Source of the DNA: Mycobacterium fragae
Lineage (GTDB): Bacteria > Actinomycetota > Actinomycetes > Mycobacteriales > Mycobacteriaceae
Assembly (NCBI RefSeq): GCF_002102185.1
Contig: NZ_LQOW01000034.1
Location: 94,039-158,038, forward strand
DNA length: 64,000 bases
Direction of reading: 5' to 3'
Shown here: positions 35,483-44,164 of the stretch, in pieces
Layout of the letters: each line of letters begins with the position of its first letter
How positions within the stretch are numbered: the stretch's first letter is position 1
Notes under the pieces: model-generated
The model's database searches: none
What the model saw: the letters and a program-made list of their open reading frames with translations, nothing else
Told to the model about the DNA's origin: nothing
Position numbers and translations under genes: made by a program

Positions 35483-37630
35483 TCACCACCAGCCGGTGGC
35501 CGCAGCCATCTGTCGACCTAGCTCATTGGTCAGGGTTCGCACGTAGGTGGCGGACAGGTGATGAGCATCGTGATATACCAACACGTTTCCCTCGACCGCG
35601 CGGCAGACGTCCGGGCGGCACACCGCGTCGCTCATGTCCAGCGGTTTCAGCAGCGGGAACTGCCCGACGAAATCGAGAGTGGGGTTGTGCTCGGCCAGCA
35701 CGTCGGCGCGATTGATGCCGCACGACACCGCGGTGCCGCCCTTGGCCAGGCAGTCGGACGGATTGAAGGGTTGGCCGTTTTTGACCAGCCACGGGGTGTC
35801 TCGCATGGCGAGGATCGGAATGTTGTTGTCGGAGAACGTCTGCCAGATTCCGATATAGGTTCCCGGCATCACGTCGCCGGGTTTGATGTTCCATGGCCGC
35901 GTCGACGTGGTGAACACGTAGTCGGGATGATCGGCCACCACCTTGGCCATCGCTTTTTGCACCCACTCGTGGCATTGCGGGTAGGGCGCATTGTTGCCCA
36001 TCACCAGCGGGATTTCCTCGGTGGACAGCGCGCAGCCCATCTTGAGGTAGGTCACCACCCTGAAGTGGTGCGTCCGGCCGAGCAGGTCCAGCGCGGTCAG
36101 CCAGTGTTCGGCGTGCGAACCGCCCGCCAGGGCGATGGTGCGGGTGGCGGTCTTGTCGCCGTAGACACACGTGATCAGCGCGGTGTTGGAAAAGTCGCTG
36201 ATGCAGCCGTCGCGGGTGGACGGCGGGTAATCCTGTTGAGCTTCCAGCACCGTCGGCCGGGTCCGCAGCTTGGGCACCCGCACGCGTTTGACCAGGGCCC
36301 GGGCGCCGGGATAGTCGTGGGAGTTGAGCGCGCTCAGCTCCTTGCCGCTGGCCCGCTGCACGGTGACATGCTCGCGCCAGGTGAACGCCGTCGCGGTCAG
36401 CGTCACGCCCAGCAGCGCCACCACCGATCCCAGCGCGATCGTCGGGCGGCGCAGCCGCACCCGCCAGGGCACGGCCGGGACCGAGGTGCGGACCGCGTCG
36501 GCCGGCGCCCGGTAGCGCAGCGGATCCTCGATGTACCGCATCGTCAGATAGGCCAGCACACCGGATATCAACAGCACCGCCGTGCCCTCGACGAAGTTGG
36601 CCCGCCGGTGGCCGGTATAGGCGAGCCAGAAGATCAGCAGCGGCCAGTGCCACAGATAGAGCGAATACGCCATCGCCCCCAGCGTCACCAGCGGTCCGGC
36701 CGCCAGCATCCGGTTCGGCCACGGCAGCCGGCCGCTGGTGCTGGGATGTGCGTGCCGGTTAGCCCCGGCCAGGATGAACAGCACGGTTGCCCCCACCGGG
36801 ACCAGCGTCCACGGGCCCGGGAATTGCTTGACGCCGTCGATCAGCGCCCCGCAGGACAGCACCGCGGCCAGCGCGGCGGTGGCGATCACCGTGCGCACCC
36901 ACATCGGCCAGCGGATGTAGGGCACCAACGCTCCGACGAGCGCACCTAGCAGCAACTCCCAGCCTCGCGCAAAGCTGTTGTAGTAGGCGGTGGCCTGGTT
37001 GGCCGCATGCGCAAAGATCGCGTACCCGAACGACGCCGCGGTCAGTGCGCCGAGCAGCACCACGAACGCGGTGCGCAGTCGCGGGCCCAGCCGGTCGCGC
37101 AACAAATACGCCATCCCGAAAACCATTGCCAGGAAGGCGATGTAGAACTGGCCCTGCACCGACATCGACCAGATGTGCTGTAGCGGGCTGACCGCTTCAC
37201 CTGCCCGCAGATAGTCCGCTACTGTGCCGGCCAGCTCCCAGTTCTGGTAGTAGCCCAGGCTGGCCAGGCTCTGGTCGGCGAATGTCTCCCACCGGGTCTC
37301 GGGCTGGATCAGGATCGTCAGCACCGCGCATCCGGCCAGCACCACCACCAGAGCCGGCAGCAGCCTCCGGACCAGTCGGATCACTTCGGGCAGCGGCGAC
37401 AGCGACGACCCTGGGTTGAGCGCGGCGCGGAGCAGCTTGCCGCCGAAGAAGAAGCCGGACAGCGCCAAGAACACGTCGACGCCGCCGGAGACCCGGCCGA
37501 ACCAGACATGGAAGATCGCCACCAACGCGATGGCGATGCCGCGCAGGCCGTCGAGATCGTGACGGTAGAAACCTGTCTTCCGGTTTCCCATGCCGGCCGC
37601 TGTTGGAGGAGTGGGGGAAAGGGTCTTCAT
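35483..37630 (-). CDS. Membrane acyltransferase 3 fused to SGNH-type domain (OafA/YrhL-like)
   Basis: A 715-residue protein orthologous to Rv1565c. The N-terminal acyltransferase-3 domain has about ten membrane helices from FYRHDLDGLRGIAIALVAIFHVWFG to YIEDPLRYR. After a linker and one more helix (about 400-417), the extracytoplasmic SGNH domain starts with LAGGSHAEHW, in which Ser505 is the expected nucleophile. The usual GDS reads GGS. DAHHLS near the C-terminus supplies the Asp and His. Such proteins O-acylate cell-wall polysaccharides or glycolipids. Position just upstream of the trehalose operon suggests, but does not prove, a glycan or trehalose-lipid acceptor. Confidence 0.9.
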   Translation of the reverse strand: MKTLSPTPPTAAGMGNRKTGFYRHDLDGLRGIAIALVAIFHVWFGRVSGGVDVFLALSGFFFGGKLLRAALNPGSSLSPLPEVIRLVRRLLPALVVVLAGCAVLTILIQPETRWETFADQSLASLGYYQNWELAGTVADYLRAGEAVSPLQHIWSMSVQGQFYIAFLAMVFGMAYLLRDRLGPRLRTAFVVLLGALTAASFGYAIFAHAANQATAYYNSFARGWELLLGALVGALVPYIRWPMWVRTVIATAALAAVLSCGALIDGVKQFPGPWTLVPVGATVLFILAGANRHAHPSTSGRLPWPNRMLAAGPLVTLGAMAYSLYLWHWPLLIFWLAYTGHRRANFVEGTAVLLISGVLAYLTMRYIEDPLRYRAPADAVRTSVPAVPWRVRLRRPTIALGSVVALLGVTLTATAFTWREHVTVQRASGKELSALNSHDYPGARALVKRVRVPKLRTRPTVLEAQQDYPPSTRDGCISDFSNTALITCVYGDKTATRTIALAGGSHAEHWLTALDLLGRTHHFRVVTYLKMGCALSTEEIPLVMGNNAPYPQCHEWVQKAMAKVVADHPDYVFTTSTRPWNIKPGDVMPGTYIGIWQTFSDNNIPILAMRDTPWLVKNGQPFNPSDCLAKGGTAVSCGINRADVLAEHNPTLDFVGQFPLLKPLDMSDAVCRPDVCRAVEGNVLVYHDAHHLSATYVRTLTNELGRQMAAATGWW

Positions 37631-37783
37631 GATCGACAGACAATTTACCTAACCCGCCGTCCGCGGCCGGGGCGCGCGTGTCCCGTCTTTAACAGCGCTC
37701 ACCCTCGCCCAGCGACCCACACCCAACGCCTGGATGGCCCGCTTTCGCCGGCCTACCGATCTCAGAACGCCACGTGGCTGGCC

Positions 37784-37820
37784 GCTGAGTCGGTGGTGCA
37801 GGAGACGGACGGGACTCAGC
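37784..37820 (-). terminator. Inverted repeat downstream of the RipD-like gene
   Basis: GCTGAGTC at 37784-37791 and GACTCAGC at 37813-37820 form a perfect 8-bp inverted repeat about 20 bp beyond the ripD-like stop codon, within the 208-bp gap before the acyltransferase gene. It may end the ripD-like transcript. The 21-nt loop is long and there is no U-tract, so this is weak. I see nothing else in the gap. Confidence 0.3.
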
Positions 37821-37838
37821 CCGCCTCGTAGTTGTCCG

Positions 37839-38495
37839 TCAGGACTCGATTATTCGGGTCAGATAAGGCGTCATGCCGTTGGTGCGGGCCGGCGAGACCG
37901 TGACCGCGGGCTCAGTGGCCTCGATCATCTGGCCGTTTCCGAGGTACATCGCGACGCTTTGGCTGCCACCAGGGCCGTAGCAGATCAGGTCGCCCGGGCG
38001 CGCCTGTGCCGGCGGGACCTTGCGGCCGACGTTGCATTGTTGGCCCGACGTCCGCGGCATCTTGATCCCGGCGCCGGCATACGCGTACTGGATCAGCCCG
38101 GAGGCGTCGAATCCGACGGTGGTGCCCGGGAGGGTGCTAGCGCCGGGGGTGGTGGCGCCCGGAATGGTGCCGGTGCCCGGGGCGGTGGCGGTGAGGCCCG
38201 GGAGGATGCCGGTGCCGGGGGCGGTGGCGGTGAGGCCCGGGGCGGTGGCGGTGAGGCCCGGGGCGGTGGTGCCGCTTTGCCTGACGCCATTGGTCGGGCC
38301 GGACGCGTTTCCGCCGCCATAGACAAAGGGCACGCCGCGCTGCGAAAGGGCACGTTGGATCACGATTTGGATGTTCTGCCCGCTGCCCGACGGGGTCGGG
38401 ACAGCGGCCGCGAGGCCCGCGTCGGCAACCAGTGGCGCCATCACTGGCGTTATGGCCAAGGCCAGTCCTACCGCGATGGCGTGGGTGCGTCTCAT
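37839..38495 (-). CDS. RipD-like NlpC/P60 protein with inactive site and inserted repeats
   Basis: A 218-residue secreted protein orthologous to RipD (Rv1566c). Residues 1-31 are a signal peptide (LALAITPVMAPLVADAGLAA). The NlpC/P60 fold is clear, but the catalytic Cys position is Ala131 (GFDASGLIQYAYAG) and the catalytic His position is Ser180 (GSQSVAMYLGNG). It should therefore bind rather than cut peptidoglycan, as known for Mtb RipD. A Thr/Ala/Pro/Gly repeat tract (residues 76-125, PGLTATAPG units) interrupts the domain between GGGNASGPTNG and VGFDASG. The long proline-rich C-terminal tail of Mtb RipD is missing. Confidence 0.9.
   Translation of the reverse strand: MRRTHAIAVGLALAITPVMAPLVADAGLAAAVPTPSGSGQNIQIVIQRALSQRGVPFVYGGGNASGPTNGVRQSGTTAPGLTATAPGLTATAPGTGILPGLTATAPGTGTIPGATTPGASTLPGTTVGFDASGLIQYAYAGAGIKMPRTSGQQCNVGRKVPPAQARPGDLICYGPGGSQSVAMYLGNGQMIEATEPAVTVSPARTNGMTPYLTRIIES
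38119..38270. repeat. In-frame 21-bp tandem repeats inside the RipD-like gene
   Basis: Degenerate direct repeats with a unit close to GCCCGGGGCGGTGGCGGTGAG recur. The best copies are around 38174-38197 and 38214-38262, with more diverged copies on either side. They encode PGLTATA and related Pro/Gly/Thr/Ala peptides. All units keep the frame, as expected for a length-variable surface-protein repeat. Confidence 0.75.
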
Positions 38496-38534
38496 TGGAT
38501 TCTCCTGATCGTGGGCTTTGGAGCGAGTTGCGCG

Positions 38535-38560
38535 GCCGGCCCTCCCCGTTGCGGGCCGGC
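38535..38560 (-). promoter_or_regulatory. Leader hairpin upstream of the RipD-like gene
   Basis: GCCGGCCC (38535-38542) and GGGCCGGC (38553-38560) form a perfect 8-bp stem around a 10-nt loop, about 40-65 nt upstream of the start codon at 38495. CAGGAG lies just before the start. A structured 5' leader or attenuator is possible. I could not match it to a named riboswitch. The rest of the 199-bp gap (38496-38694) shows nothing else clear. Confidence 0.35.
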
Positions 38561-38694
38561 ACCTTTAATTCACAACAGTCACTACAGACACTTTGGCAAC
38601 AAAGGAGCGCCGTGACCACACGCGGAGGGCCTGCCCGAGAGATTTTTGCCGTACTGTGACCGAACGGTGATCGGTCAGCAGGTCGGCGCCCAAA

Positions 38695-39111
38695 TCAGTG
38701 CCAATAGTGTTCGCTGAAGGCGGTCATCGTGGCGCCGGCCGCCGCGCACAGGATGACGATGGCCACCGCCAAAATCGGCCAGAAAAACAGGTACCACCCC
38801 TTGACGATGGAAACGCATGGGCCGATGACCGCCGCCGCGACCGCCGCACCGAGACCGCCCCACACCACGGGGTAGATCCAGAGGTCGATCCCGAAGGGCA
38901 CCGGGGCGCAATTCTCCTCAGCCGAGCACACGTTCGCGACGAACCCGAACAGCTGGGACGGCCAGCTTGTGGTCGTGGCAACGATGAACACCGCCACCCA
39001 AACCGCGACGGTGCAGATCACGTCCCATAGCGCCAGCCGCACCCGGAGTGGGGGTGGGGAGCCGGTGCCCTCGTCCGGGTGGGGGTCGTGGGTCTGATGC
39101 GGCGCAGCCAT
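38695..39111 (-). CDS. Conserved membrane protein (Rv1567c-like)
   Basis: A 138-residue protein with a polar His/Pro-rich N-terminus (about 1-22) and four hydrophobic helices at about 27-47, 52-64, 77-99 and 105-130. WPSQLFGFVANVCSAEENCAPVPFGIDLW lies between helices two and three. Its two cysteines could form an extracytoplasmic disulfide. It is orthologous by position to Rv1567c. It lies upstream of the RipD-like gene on the same strand and is divergent from bioA. Function unknown. Confidence 0.8.
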   Translation of the reverse strand: MAAPHQTHDPHPDEGTGSPPPLRVRLALWDVICTVAVWVAVFIVATTTSWPSQLFGFVANVCSAEENCAPVPFGIDLWIYPVVWGGLGAAVAAAVIGPCVSIVKGWYLFFWPILAVAIVILCAAAGATMTAFSEHYWH

Positions 39112-39166
39112 GCCGGTTAATGCTTCCCCATGCTCGGCGTTTGCGCGACCGGTGGCGGGGTGGCAT

Positions 39167-39172
39167 TACCCT
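39167..39172 (+). promoter_or_regulatory. Probable -10 of bioA, leaderless spacing
   Basis: TACCCT matches TANNNT and ends 8 nt before the bioA ATG at 39181, the spacing expected if transcription starts at the start codon. No ribosome binding site is visible upstream, consistent with a leaderless mRNA. Confidence 0.45.
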
Positions 39173-39180
39173 CGATCCTC

Positions 39181-40473
39181 ATGCCCGCGTTGACGCCCTC
39201 CCAGATCAGCGCGATCGACGCCGCCCATTTGTGGCACCCGTACAGCACGATCGGTGCCGAGACGGTGCCGCCGGTGGTGGCGGTTGGTGCCCGCGGGCCA
39301 TGGCTGACGCTGATCCGCGACGACAGGCCAATCAGGGCGCTCGACGCGATGAGCTCCTGGTGGACCGCGATCCATGGGCACGGTCACCCGGTGCTGGATG
39401 CGGCGTTGACGACGCAGTTGGACACCATGAACCACGTCATGTTCGGCGGGCTGACGCACGAGCCCGCCGCGCGGCTGGCGCAGCTGCTGGTCGACATCGC
39501 CCCGTCCGGGCTGGAGACGGTGTTTTTCTGCGACTCGGGATCGGTGTCGGTGGAGGTCGCGGTCAAGATGGCGCTGCAGTACTGGCGCAGCCTGGGCCGG
39601 CCAGCCAAGCGGCGGCTGATGACCTGGCGTGGCGGCTACCACGGCGACACGTTCACGCCGATGAGCATCTGCGACCCGGACGGCGGCATGCACTCGCTGT
39701 GGACCGACGTCTTGGCCCCGCAGGTGTTCGCCGCACAGGTGCCCCGCGACTACCAGCCGGACTACAGCAAAGCGTTCGAAGCACAGCTGGCCGAGCACGC
39801 CGCCGAATTGGCCGCCGTCGTCGTCGAACCCGTGGTGCAGGGCGCGGGCGGGATGCGCTTCCACGACCCGCGCTACCTGTCCGACCTGCGCGACATCTGC
39901 GACCGGCACGACGTTTTGCTGGTCTTCGATGAGATCGCCACCGGTTTCGGGCGCACCGGCGAACTGTTCGCCGCCGACCACGCCGGGGTCAGCCCCGACA
40001 TTATGTGTGTCGGCAAGGCGCTCACCGGCGGGTATCTGAGCATGGCAGCCACGCTGTGCAGCACCGACATCGCGCACACCATCAGCTCGGGGGAGGCCGG
40101 CGCGCTGATGCACGGGCCCACCTTCATGGCCAACCCGCTGGCCTGCGCGGTGTCGGTGGCCAGCGTGGAGCTGCTGCTCGGCCAGGACTGGCGGGCCCGG
40201 ATCGCCGAGATCAGCGCCGGGCTGACCGACGGTCTGGAAGCCGCGCGTGAGGTGCCCGCGGTCACCGACGTGCGCGTGTGCGGGGCCATCGGCGTCATCG
40301 AATGCGACCGCCCGGTCGACCTCGCGAGCGCCATACCGGCGGCGCTGGACCGCGGCGTCTGGCTGCGCCCGTTTCGCGACCTGGTCTACGCCATGCCGCC
40401 GTTCATCTGTGGGGCTGCCGAGATCGCCCAGGTCACCTCGGCAATGGTCGACGTCGCGCGACTCGTAGGCTGA
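39181..40473 (+). CDS. bioA: Adenosylmethionine-8-amino-7-oxononanoate aminotransferase
   Basis: Transfers an amino group from SAM to KAPA to make DAPA in biotin synthesis. The 430-residue fold-type I PLP enzyme has LWHPYS and SSWWTAIHGHGHP at the substrate end, GGYHGDT, the PLP-binding FDEIATGFGRTG and the Schiff-base Lys279 in GKALTGGY. The ATG at 39181 (MPALTPSQISAID) corresponds to the Mtb start. Upstream in-frame codons would cover the promoter. bioF follows 6 bp later, making a bioA-bioF-bioD operon. Confidence 0.96.
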   Translation: MPALTPSQISAIDAAHLWHPYSTIGAETVPPVVAVGARGPWLTLIRDDRPIRALDAMSSWWTAIHGHGHPVLDAALTTQLDTMNHVMFGGLTHEPAARLAQLLVDIAPSGLETVFFCDSGSVSVEVAVKMALQYWRSLGRPAKRRLMTWRGGYHGDTFTPMSICDPDGGMHSLWTDVLAPQVFAAQVPRDYQPDYSKAFEAQLAEHAAELAAVVVEPVVQGAGGMRFHDPRYLSDLRDICDRHDVLLVFDEIATGFGRTGELFAADHAGVSPDIMCVGKALTGGYLSMAATLCSTDIAHTISSGEAGALMHGPTFMANPLACAVSVASVELLLGQDWRARIAEISAGLTDGLEAAREVPAVTDVRVCGAIGVIECDRPVDLASAIPAALDRGVWLRPFRDLVYAMPPFICGAAEIAQVTSAMVDVARLVG

Positions 40474-40479
40474 ACGCCG

Positions 40480-41634
40480 ATGACCCACACGCCTATCGAC
40501 GTTTCCCCGCTGGCCTGGCTGGCGGAGGTGGAGGAGCAGCGCCGGCGGGCCGGTCTGCGCCGCGCATTGCGGCCGCGGCCTGCAGTGGCCACCGAGCTGG
40601 ACCTGGCGTCCAACGATTACCTGGGCCTGTCACAGCATCCCGACGTCATCGACGGCGGGGTCGCGGCCCTGCGCACCTGGGGCACCGGAGCGACGGGCTC
40701 GCGGTTGGTCACCGGCGACACCGAGCTGCACCAGGAGTTCGAAGCGGCGCTCGCCGAATTCGTCGGTTTCCCAACGGCATTGGTGTTCTCGTCCGGTTAC
40801 ACCGCGAACCTGGGCGCGGTCGCCGGGTTGTCCGGGGCGGGCTCGCTGCTGGTTTCGGACGCCTACTCGCATGCCTCGTTGGTGGATGCGTGCCGGCTGT
40901 CGAGGGCGCGGGTGGTGGTGACCCCGCACCGCGACGTCGACGCCGTGGACGCGGCTCTGGCGTCACGGGCGGAGGAGCGCGCCGTCGTCGTCACCGACTC
41001 GGTGTTCTCCGCCGACGGGGCGCTGGCCCCGGTGCGCCGGCTGCATGAGGTGTGCCGGCGGCACCGCGCGCTGCTGATCGTCGACGAGGCGCACGGGCTC
41101 GGGGTGCGCGGGGCCGGCGGGCGGGGCCTGCTGCACGAGCTCGGGCTGGCCGGTGCAGCCGACGTGGTCATGACCACCACGCTGTCGAAGGCGCTGGGCA
41201 GCCAGGGCGGTGCGGTACTCGGATCGGCCGCCGTGCGTGATCACCTCATCGACGCCGCGCGGCCATTCATCTTCGACACCGCCTTGGCGCCGGCATCGGT
41301 GGGTGCGGCGCTGGCGGCGCTTCGCGTGCTGGGCGCCGAACCGTGGCGGCCCATCGCGGTGCTGCAGCACGCCCGCACGTTGGCCGAGATCTGCGGCGTT
41401 CCCGAATGTCCGGAGTCTGCGGTGGTGTCGGTGATCCTCGGCGACCCGGAGGCGGCGCTGGCGGCCGCCACGGCCTGCCTGGATGCGGGTGTGCGGGTGG
41501 GCTGTTTCCGGCCGCCGACGGTGCCCGCCGGAACGTCGCGGCTGCGGCTGACCGCGCGGGCATCGCTGGACGCCGACGAACTCGACCTGGCTCGCCGGGT
41601 GTTGACCGACGTACTTTCTCTGGCACGGCGTTGA
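40480..41634 (+). CDS. bioF: 8-amino-7-oxononanoate synthase
   Basis: Condenses pimeloyl-ACP/CoA with alanine to KAPA, using PLP. The 384-residue protein shows LASNDYLGLSQHP, GTGATGSRLVTG, VFSSGYTANLG, DEAHGLGVRG and Schiff-base Lys237 in TLSKALGSQGG. The length is close to that of Mtb BioF1. The TTG start of bioD overlaps its stop, so translation is coupled. The TGAAC just upstream (40471) resembles a half-site for the biotin repressor BioQ, but no full palindrome is seen. Confidence 0.96.
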   Translation: MTHTPIDVSPLAWLAEVEEQRRRAGLRRALRPRPAVATELDLASNDYLGLSQHPDVIDGGVAALRTWGTGATGSRLVTGDTELHQEFEAALAEFVGFPTALVFSSGYTANLGAVAGLSGAGSLLVSDAYSHASLVDACRLSRARVVVTPHRDVDAVDAALASRAEERAVVVTDSVFSADGALAPVRRLHEVCRRHRALLIVDEAHGLGVRGAGGRGLLHELGLAGAADVVMTTTLSKALGSQGGAVLGSAAVRDHLIDAARPFIFDTALAPASVGAALAALRVLGAEPWRPIAVLQHARTLAEICGVPECPESAVVSVILGDPEAALAAATACLDAGVRVGCFRPPTVPAGTSRLRLTARASLDADELDLARRVLTDVLSLARR

Positions 41635-42311
41635 CGGTCCTGATCGTCACCGGGACCGGAACCGGTGTCGGCAAGACCGTCGCCACCGCGGCGCTGGCCT
41701 GCCACGCCCGCCAGAATGGCGTCGAGGTGGCGGTCTGCAAGCCGGTGCAGACCGGCACCGATGTCGGTGACGACGACCTCGCCGAGGTGAGCCGGTTATC
41801 CGGGGTGAGGTTGGTGGCCGGGTTGGCCCGCTATCCGCAGCCGTTGGCGCCGGCGGCGGCCGCCGAGCAGGCCGGGATGTCATTGCCCAGCCGAGGGAAC
41901 GTGCTGAAACTCATCCGCGTGCTGGACCGCCCGGGACAGTTGACCCTCGTGGAGGGCGCAGGCGGCTTGCTGGTCGAGCTCGCCGACGAGGGCGTGACGC
42001 TGCGGGATCTCGCCGCCGATCTAGGAGCGGCGGTGCTAATCGTTGCCGCCGCCGGACTCGGTACCCTCAACCACACCGCGCTGACGGTGGAAACCCTTGC
42101 CACACATGGCCTTTCCTGCGCCGGGTTGGTGATCGGCGACTGGCCGGCGGTGCCCGGGGTGGTGGAGACCTCCAACCGATGTGCGCTGGCCCGGTTGGCG
42201 CCGCTGCGCGCCGCGCTGCCCGCCGGGGCGGGGTCGATGGGGCCCGCCGAATTCGCGGCGATGAGCGCGCAAGTGTTCGACCGTAGCTGGGTTCGCGCGC
42301 TGGTCGGCTGA
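41631..42311 (+). CDS. bioD: Dethiobiotin synthetase
   Basis: ATP-dependent carboxylation and ring closure of DAPA to dethiobiotin. The 226-residue protein has the P-loop GTGTGVGKT at 8-16, KPVQTG and the EGAGGLLVEL segment. I chose the TTG at 41631, which overlaps the bioF stop as TTGA. This gives MTVLIVTGTGTG and exactly the Mtb length. It is followed by a gene whose ATG overlaps the bioD stop by one base. Confidence 0.96.
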   Translation: MTVLIVTGTGTGVGKTVATAALACHARQNGVEVAVCKPVQTGTDVGDDDLAEVSRLSGVRLVAGLARYPQPLAPAAAAEQAGMSLPSRGNVLKLIRVLDRPGQLTLVEGAGGLLVELADEGVTLRDLAADLGAAVLIVAAAGLGTLNHTALTVETLATHGLSCAGLVIGDWPAVPGVVETSNRCALARLAPLRAALPAGAGSMGPAEFAAMSAQVFDRSWVRALVG

Positions 42312-42829
42312 TGGTTCACTCGATCGAGCTGGTCTTCGACCGCGACAGCGAGGCGGCGATCCGGCGCATCTGGGAAAGCCTGGCCGCGGCGGGCATACCC
42401 AGCCAGGCGCCGGCCTCCCGCCCGCACGTGACGCTTGCAGTGGCCGAGGGGATCGCGCCCGACGTCGACGCGCCCCTGCAACCCCTTGCTCGCCGGCTGC
42501 CGATGCAGTGCACGGTCGGGGCGGCGCTGTTGTTCGGCCGGGCCAACGTCGTGCTGGCGCGGCTCGTCGTTCCGACCGCCGAGCTGCTCGCCGTCCACTC
42601 TGAGGCATACCGGCTGTGCCATCCGCATATGGTGCCCGAGCCGATGCCCAATTGCCTGCCGGCGCAATGGACCCCGCATGTCACGATGGCCCGCCGGGTC
42701 GGTGGCGGCCAGCTGGGCCGGGCATTGCGCATCGTAGGCCGGCCCGCGCAGATCGAGGGCAGCTTCACCGCGTTACGCCGCTGGGACGGCAACAAGCGCG
42801 TCGAGCATCTGTTATCCGCCGAAGAGTAG
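42311..42829 (+). CDS. 2'-5' RNA ligase family protein (2H phosphoesterase)
   Basis: A 172-residue two-histidine phosphoesterase-fold protein, orthologous to Rv1571. The twin motifs are HVTL (about residues 39-42) and HVTM (about 121-124), together forming the 2H active site. SIELVFD begins the fold. Its ATG overlaps the bioD stop by one base, so it belongs to the biotin operon. The family hydrolyses or ligates 2'-5' or cyclic phosphodiesters. The real substrate is unknown and no link to biotin is obvious. Its 3' end overlaps the convergent membrane-protein gene by 18 bp. Confidence 0.87.
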   Translation: MVHSIELVFDRDSEAAIRRIWESLAAAGIPSQAPASRPHVTLAVAEGIAPDVDAPLQPLARRLPMQCTVGAALLFGRANVVLARLVVPTAELLAVHSEAYRLCHPHMVPEPMPNCLPAQWTPHVTMARRVGGGQLGRALRIVGRPAQIEGSFTALRRWDGNKRVEHLLSAEE

Positions 42830-44164
42830 ATAGAGCCCGGTGAAGGTGTAGCCGACCATCACCAGCATCATGGTGAGCTGCCCGGTGAGCTGGTGGCCGG
42901 CCGGCAGCAGCCGAAGAGCCTTGTCGTGCGCGGCGATCACCGCGACGATGTGCCCGGTGACCACGCATGTCACCTTGATCGCCGCGAGCACCGGAGGATG
43001 CTGCGACAGCACATAGGCGACATGTAAGTGCGCCAGCCCCAACAGATTCCAGCCCCGGCCGAGCGGATCGGCCAGCGCGAAGACGGCGTGCTGGCCGCGC
43101 TCGACCAGATACGTCAGATAGTGGGCGAAGATGTAGCCCACCACGATCGGGATCAGCGAATGCGCCATTTGCCCGGGCAACGCGATACGCTGCTCCCGGT
43201 CAACCCCACCGGTTGCCCGTGCGGCAACCGAAAATGTCAGGGCCACAACGGAAATGAAGACCAGCAGTCCGATCGTCTTCAGCGCTGACGACGACACCGT
43301 CACCGGCACACCGTGGGCGTCATGCGTGAGCCGGTCGGCGAAATTGCGCCAGGTCGGCGACGACGAGTAGCTGTCGAACGCCGTCGACCCGAGCAGTACC
43401 GCCACCATGGCGACCATGCCGGGCCGGACCGGCAGCGAGGGCAGATGGTCGAACGGGTTGCCGATGACGATCTGCCCGGAAACCGGGTTTCGGCGAAACG
43501 GCGAAAGCCGCGACACCGCCATGCTGTACACGCCGAACGGGTCGACCCTGGCCAGCCAGCGCTGCCCGCATACCCAGGCCCCGCCCAGCAACACGACGGC
43601 GTAGATCAGCAACCATGTTTTGACCCACGGCAGCGACGCCGGGTTAGGGCTGGCCAACTCCATCCACACGAAAGCAAACAGGCCCATCGCGGCGGGGCGG
43701 TATCCCCAGCTTTCCGGATAGGACAACCGCGGGCGGCTCAGCCGCGCCGGCAAGGCACGCCGCAGCAGCACATACACGGTCCGCATTGGTGAGATCACCC
43801 GCCACACCGGTCCGAACACCAGCGAGAGTGCCACCACCCCGACCCACAGCAGCACGTAGAACACCCCAAGCAGGGCGTTGGCCTGGGTTTGCGGGCCCCA
43901 CAGCCCGGCCATCACCACCCACGCGGTGAACAGCAGCGTCACCCCTGCGGCCGTTGCGCGAGTCACCCGCGCATCCACCAGCGCGGTGACGACCTCCGGC
44001 AGCGGGCGGCCGGGTTTGTCCGGGTCGAATCGTGGCTGCCGCCAGGCGAAGAAGACCAACGCGAAGGTGAACGTCAGCGCCCACGCCGCCCCGACCATCG
44101 CATACGCGTACGGCACCGGAAGATCGCTCGACCCGCCCAGCCCGTGCGCCAGGAGCGCCGTCAC
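42812..44164 (-). CDS. Polytopic membrane protein of a cupredoxin-associated cluster
   Basis: A 450-residue membrane protein with about ten to eleven hydrophobic helices. Notable polar residues in or near the membrane are the histidines of QMAHSLIPIVVGYIFAHYLTYLV, HLHVAYVLSQH and TGHIVAVIAAHDKAL, in the last third. An SDPFG-like loop (RVDPFGVYSMAVSRLSPF) lies in the middle. The GTG start overlaps the stop of the lipoprotein gene (GTGA), so the genes are coupled. I do not recognise a characterised family. The clustered histidines suggest metal or haem binding together with the neighbouring cupredoxin-like lipoprotein; this is inference. Confidence 0.78.
   Translation of the reverse strand: MTALLAHGLGGSSDLPVPYAYAMVGAAWALTFTFALVFFAWRQPRFDPDKPGRPLPEVVTALVDARVTRATAAGVTLLFTAWVVMAGLWGPQTQANALLGVFYVLLWVGVVALSLVFGPVWRVISPMRTVYVLLRRALPARLSRPRLSYPESWGYRPAAMGLFAFVWMELASPNPASLPWVKTWLLIYAVVLLGGAWVCGQRWLARVDPFGVYSMAVSRLSPFRRNPVSGQIVIGNPFDHLPSLPVRPGMVAMVAVLLGSTAFDSYSSSPTWRNFADRLTHDAHGVPVTVSSSALKTIGLLVFISVVALTFSVAARATGGVDREQRIALPGQMAHSLIPIVVGYIFAHYLTYLVERGQHAVFALADPLGRGWNLLGLAHLHVAYVLSQHPPVLAAIKVTCVVTGHIVAVIAAHDKALRLLPAGHQLTGQLTMMLVMVGYTFTGLYLLFGG

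Noticed and set aside
38119..38270. A CRISPR array in the repeated segment
   Set aside because: The repeats are contiguous 21-bp coding units without spacers and keep a reading frame.
38521..38694. A c-di-AMP (ydaO) riboswitch before the RipD-like gene
   Set aside because: A strong hairpin is present, but the conserved ydaO junction sequences could not be found by eye.
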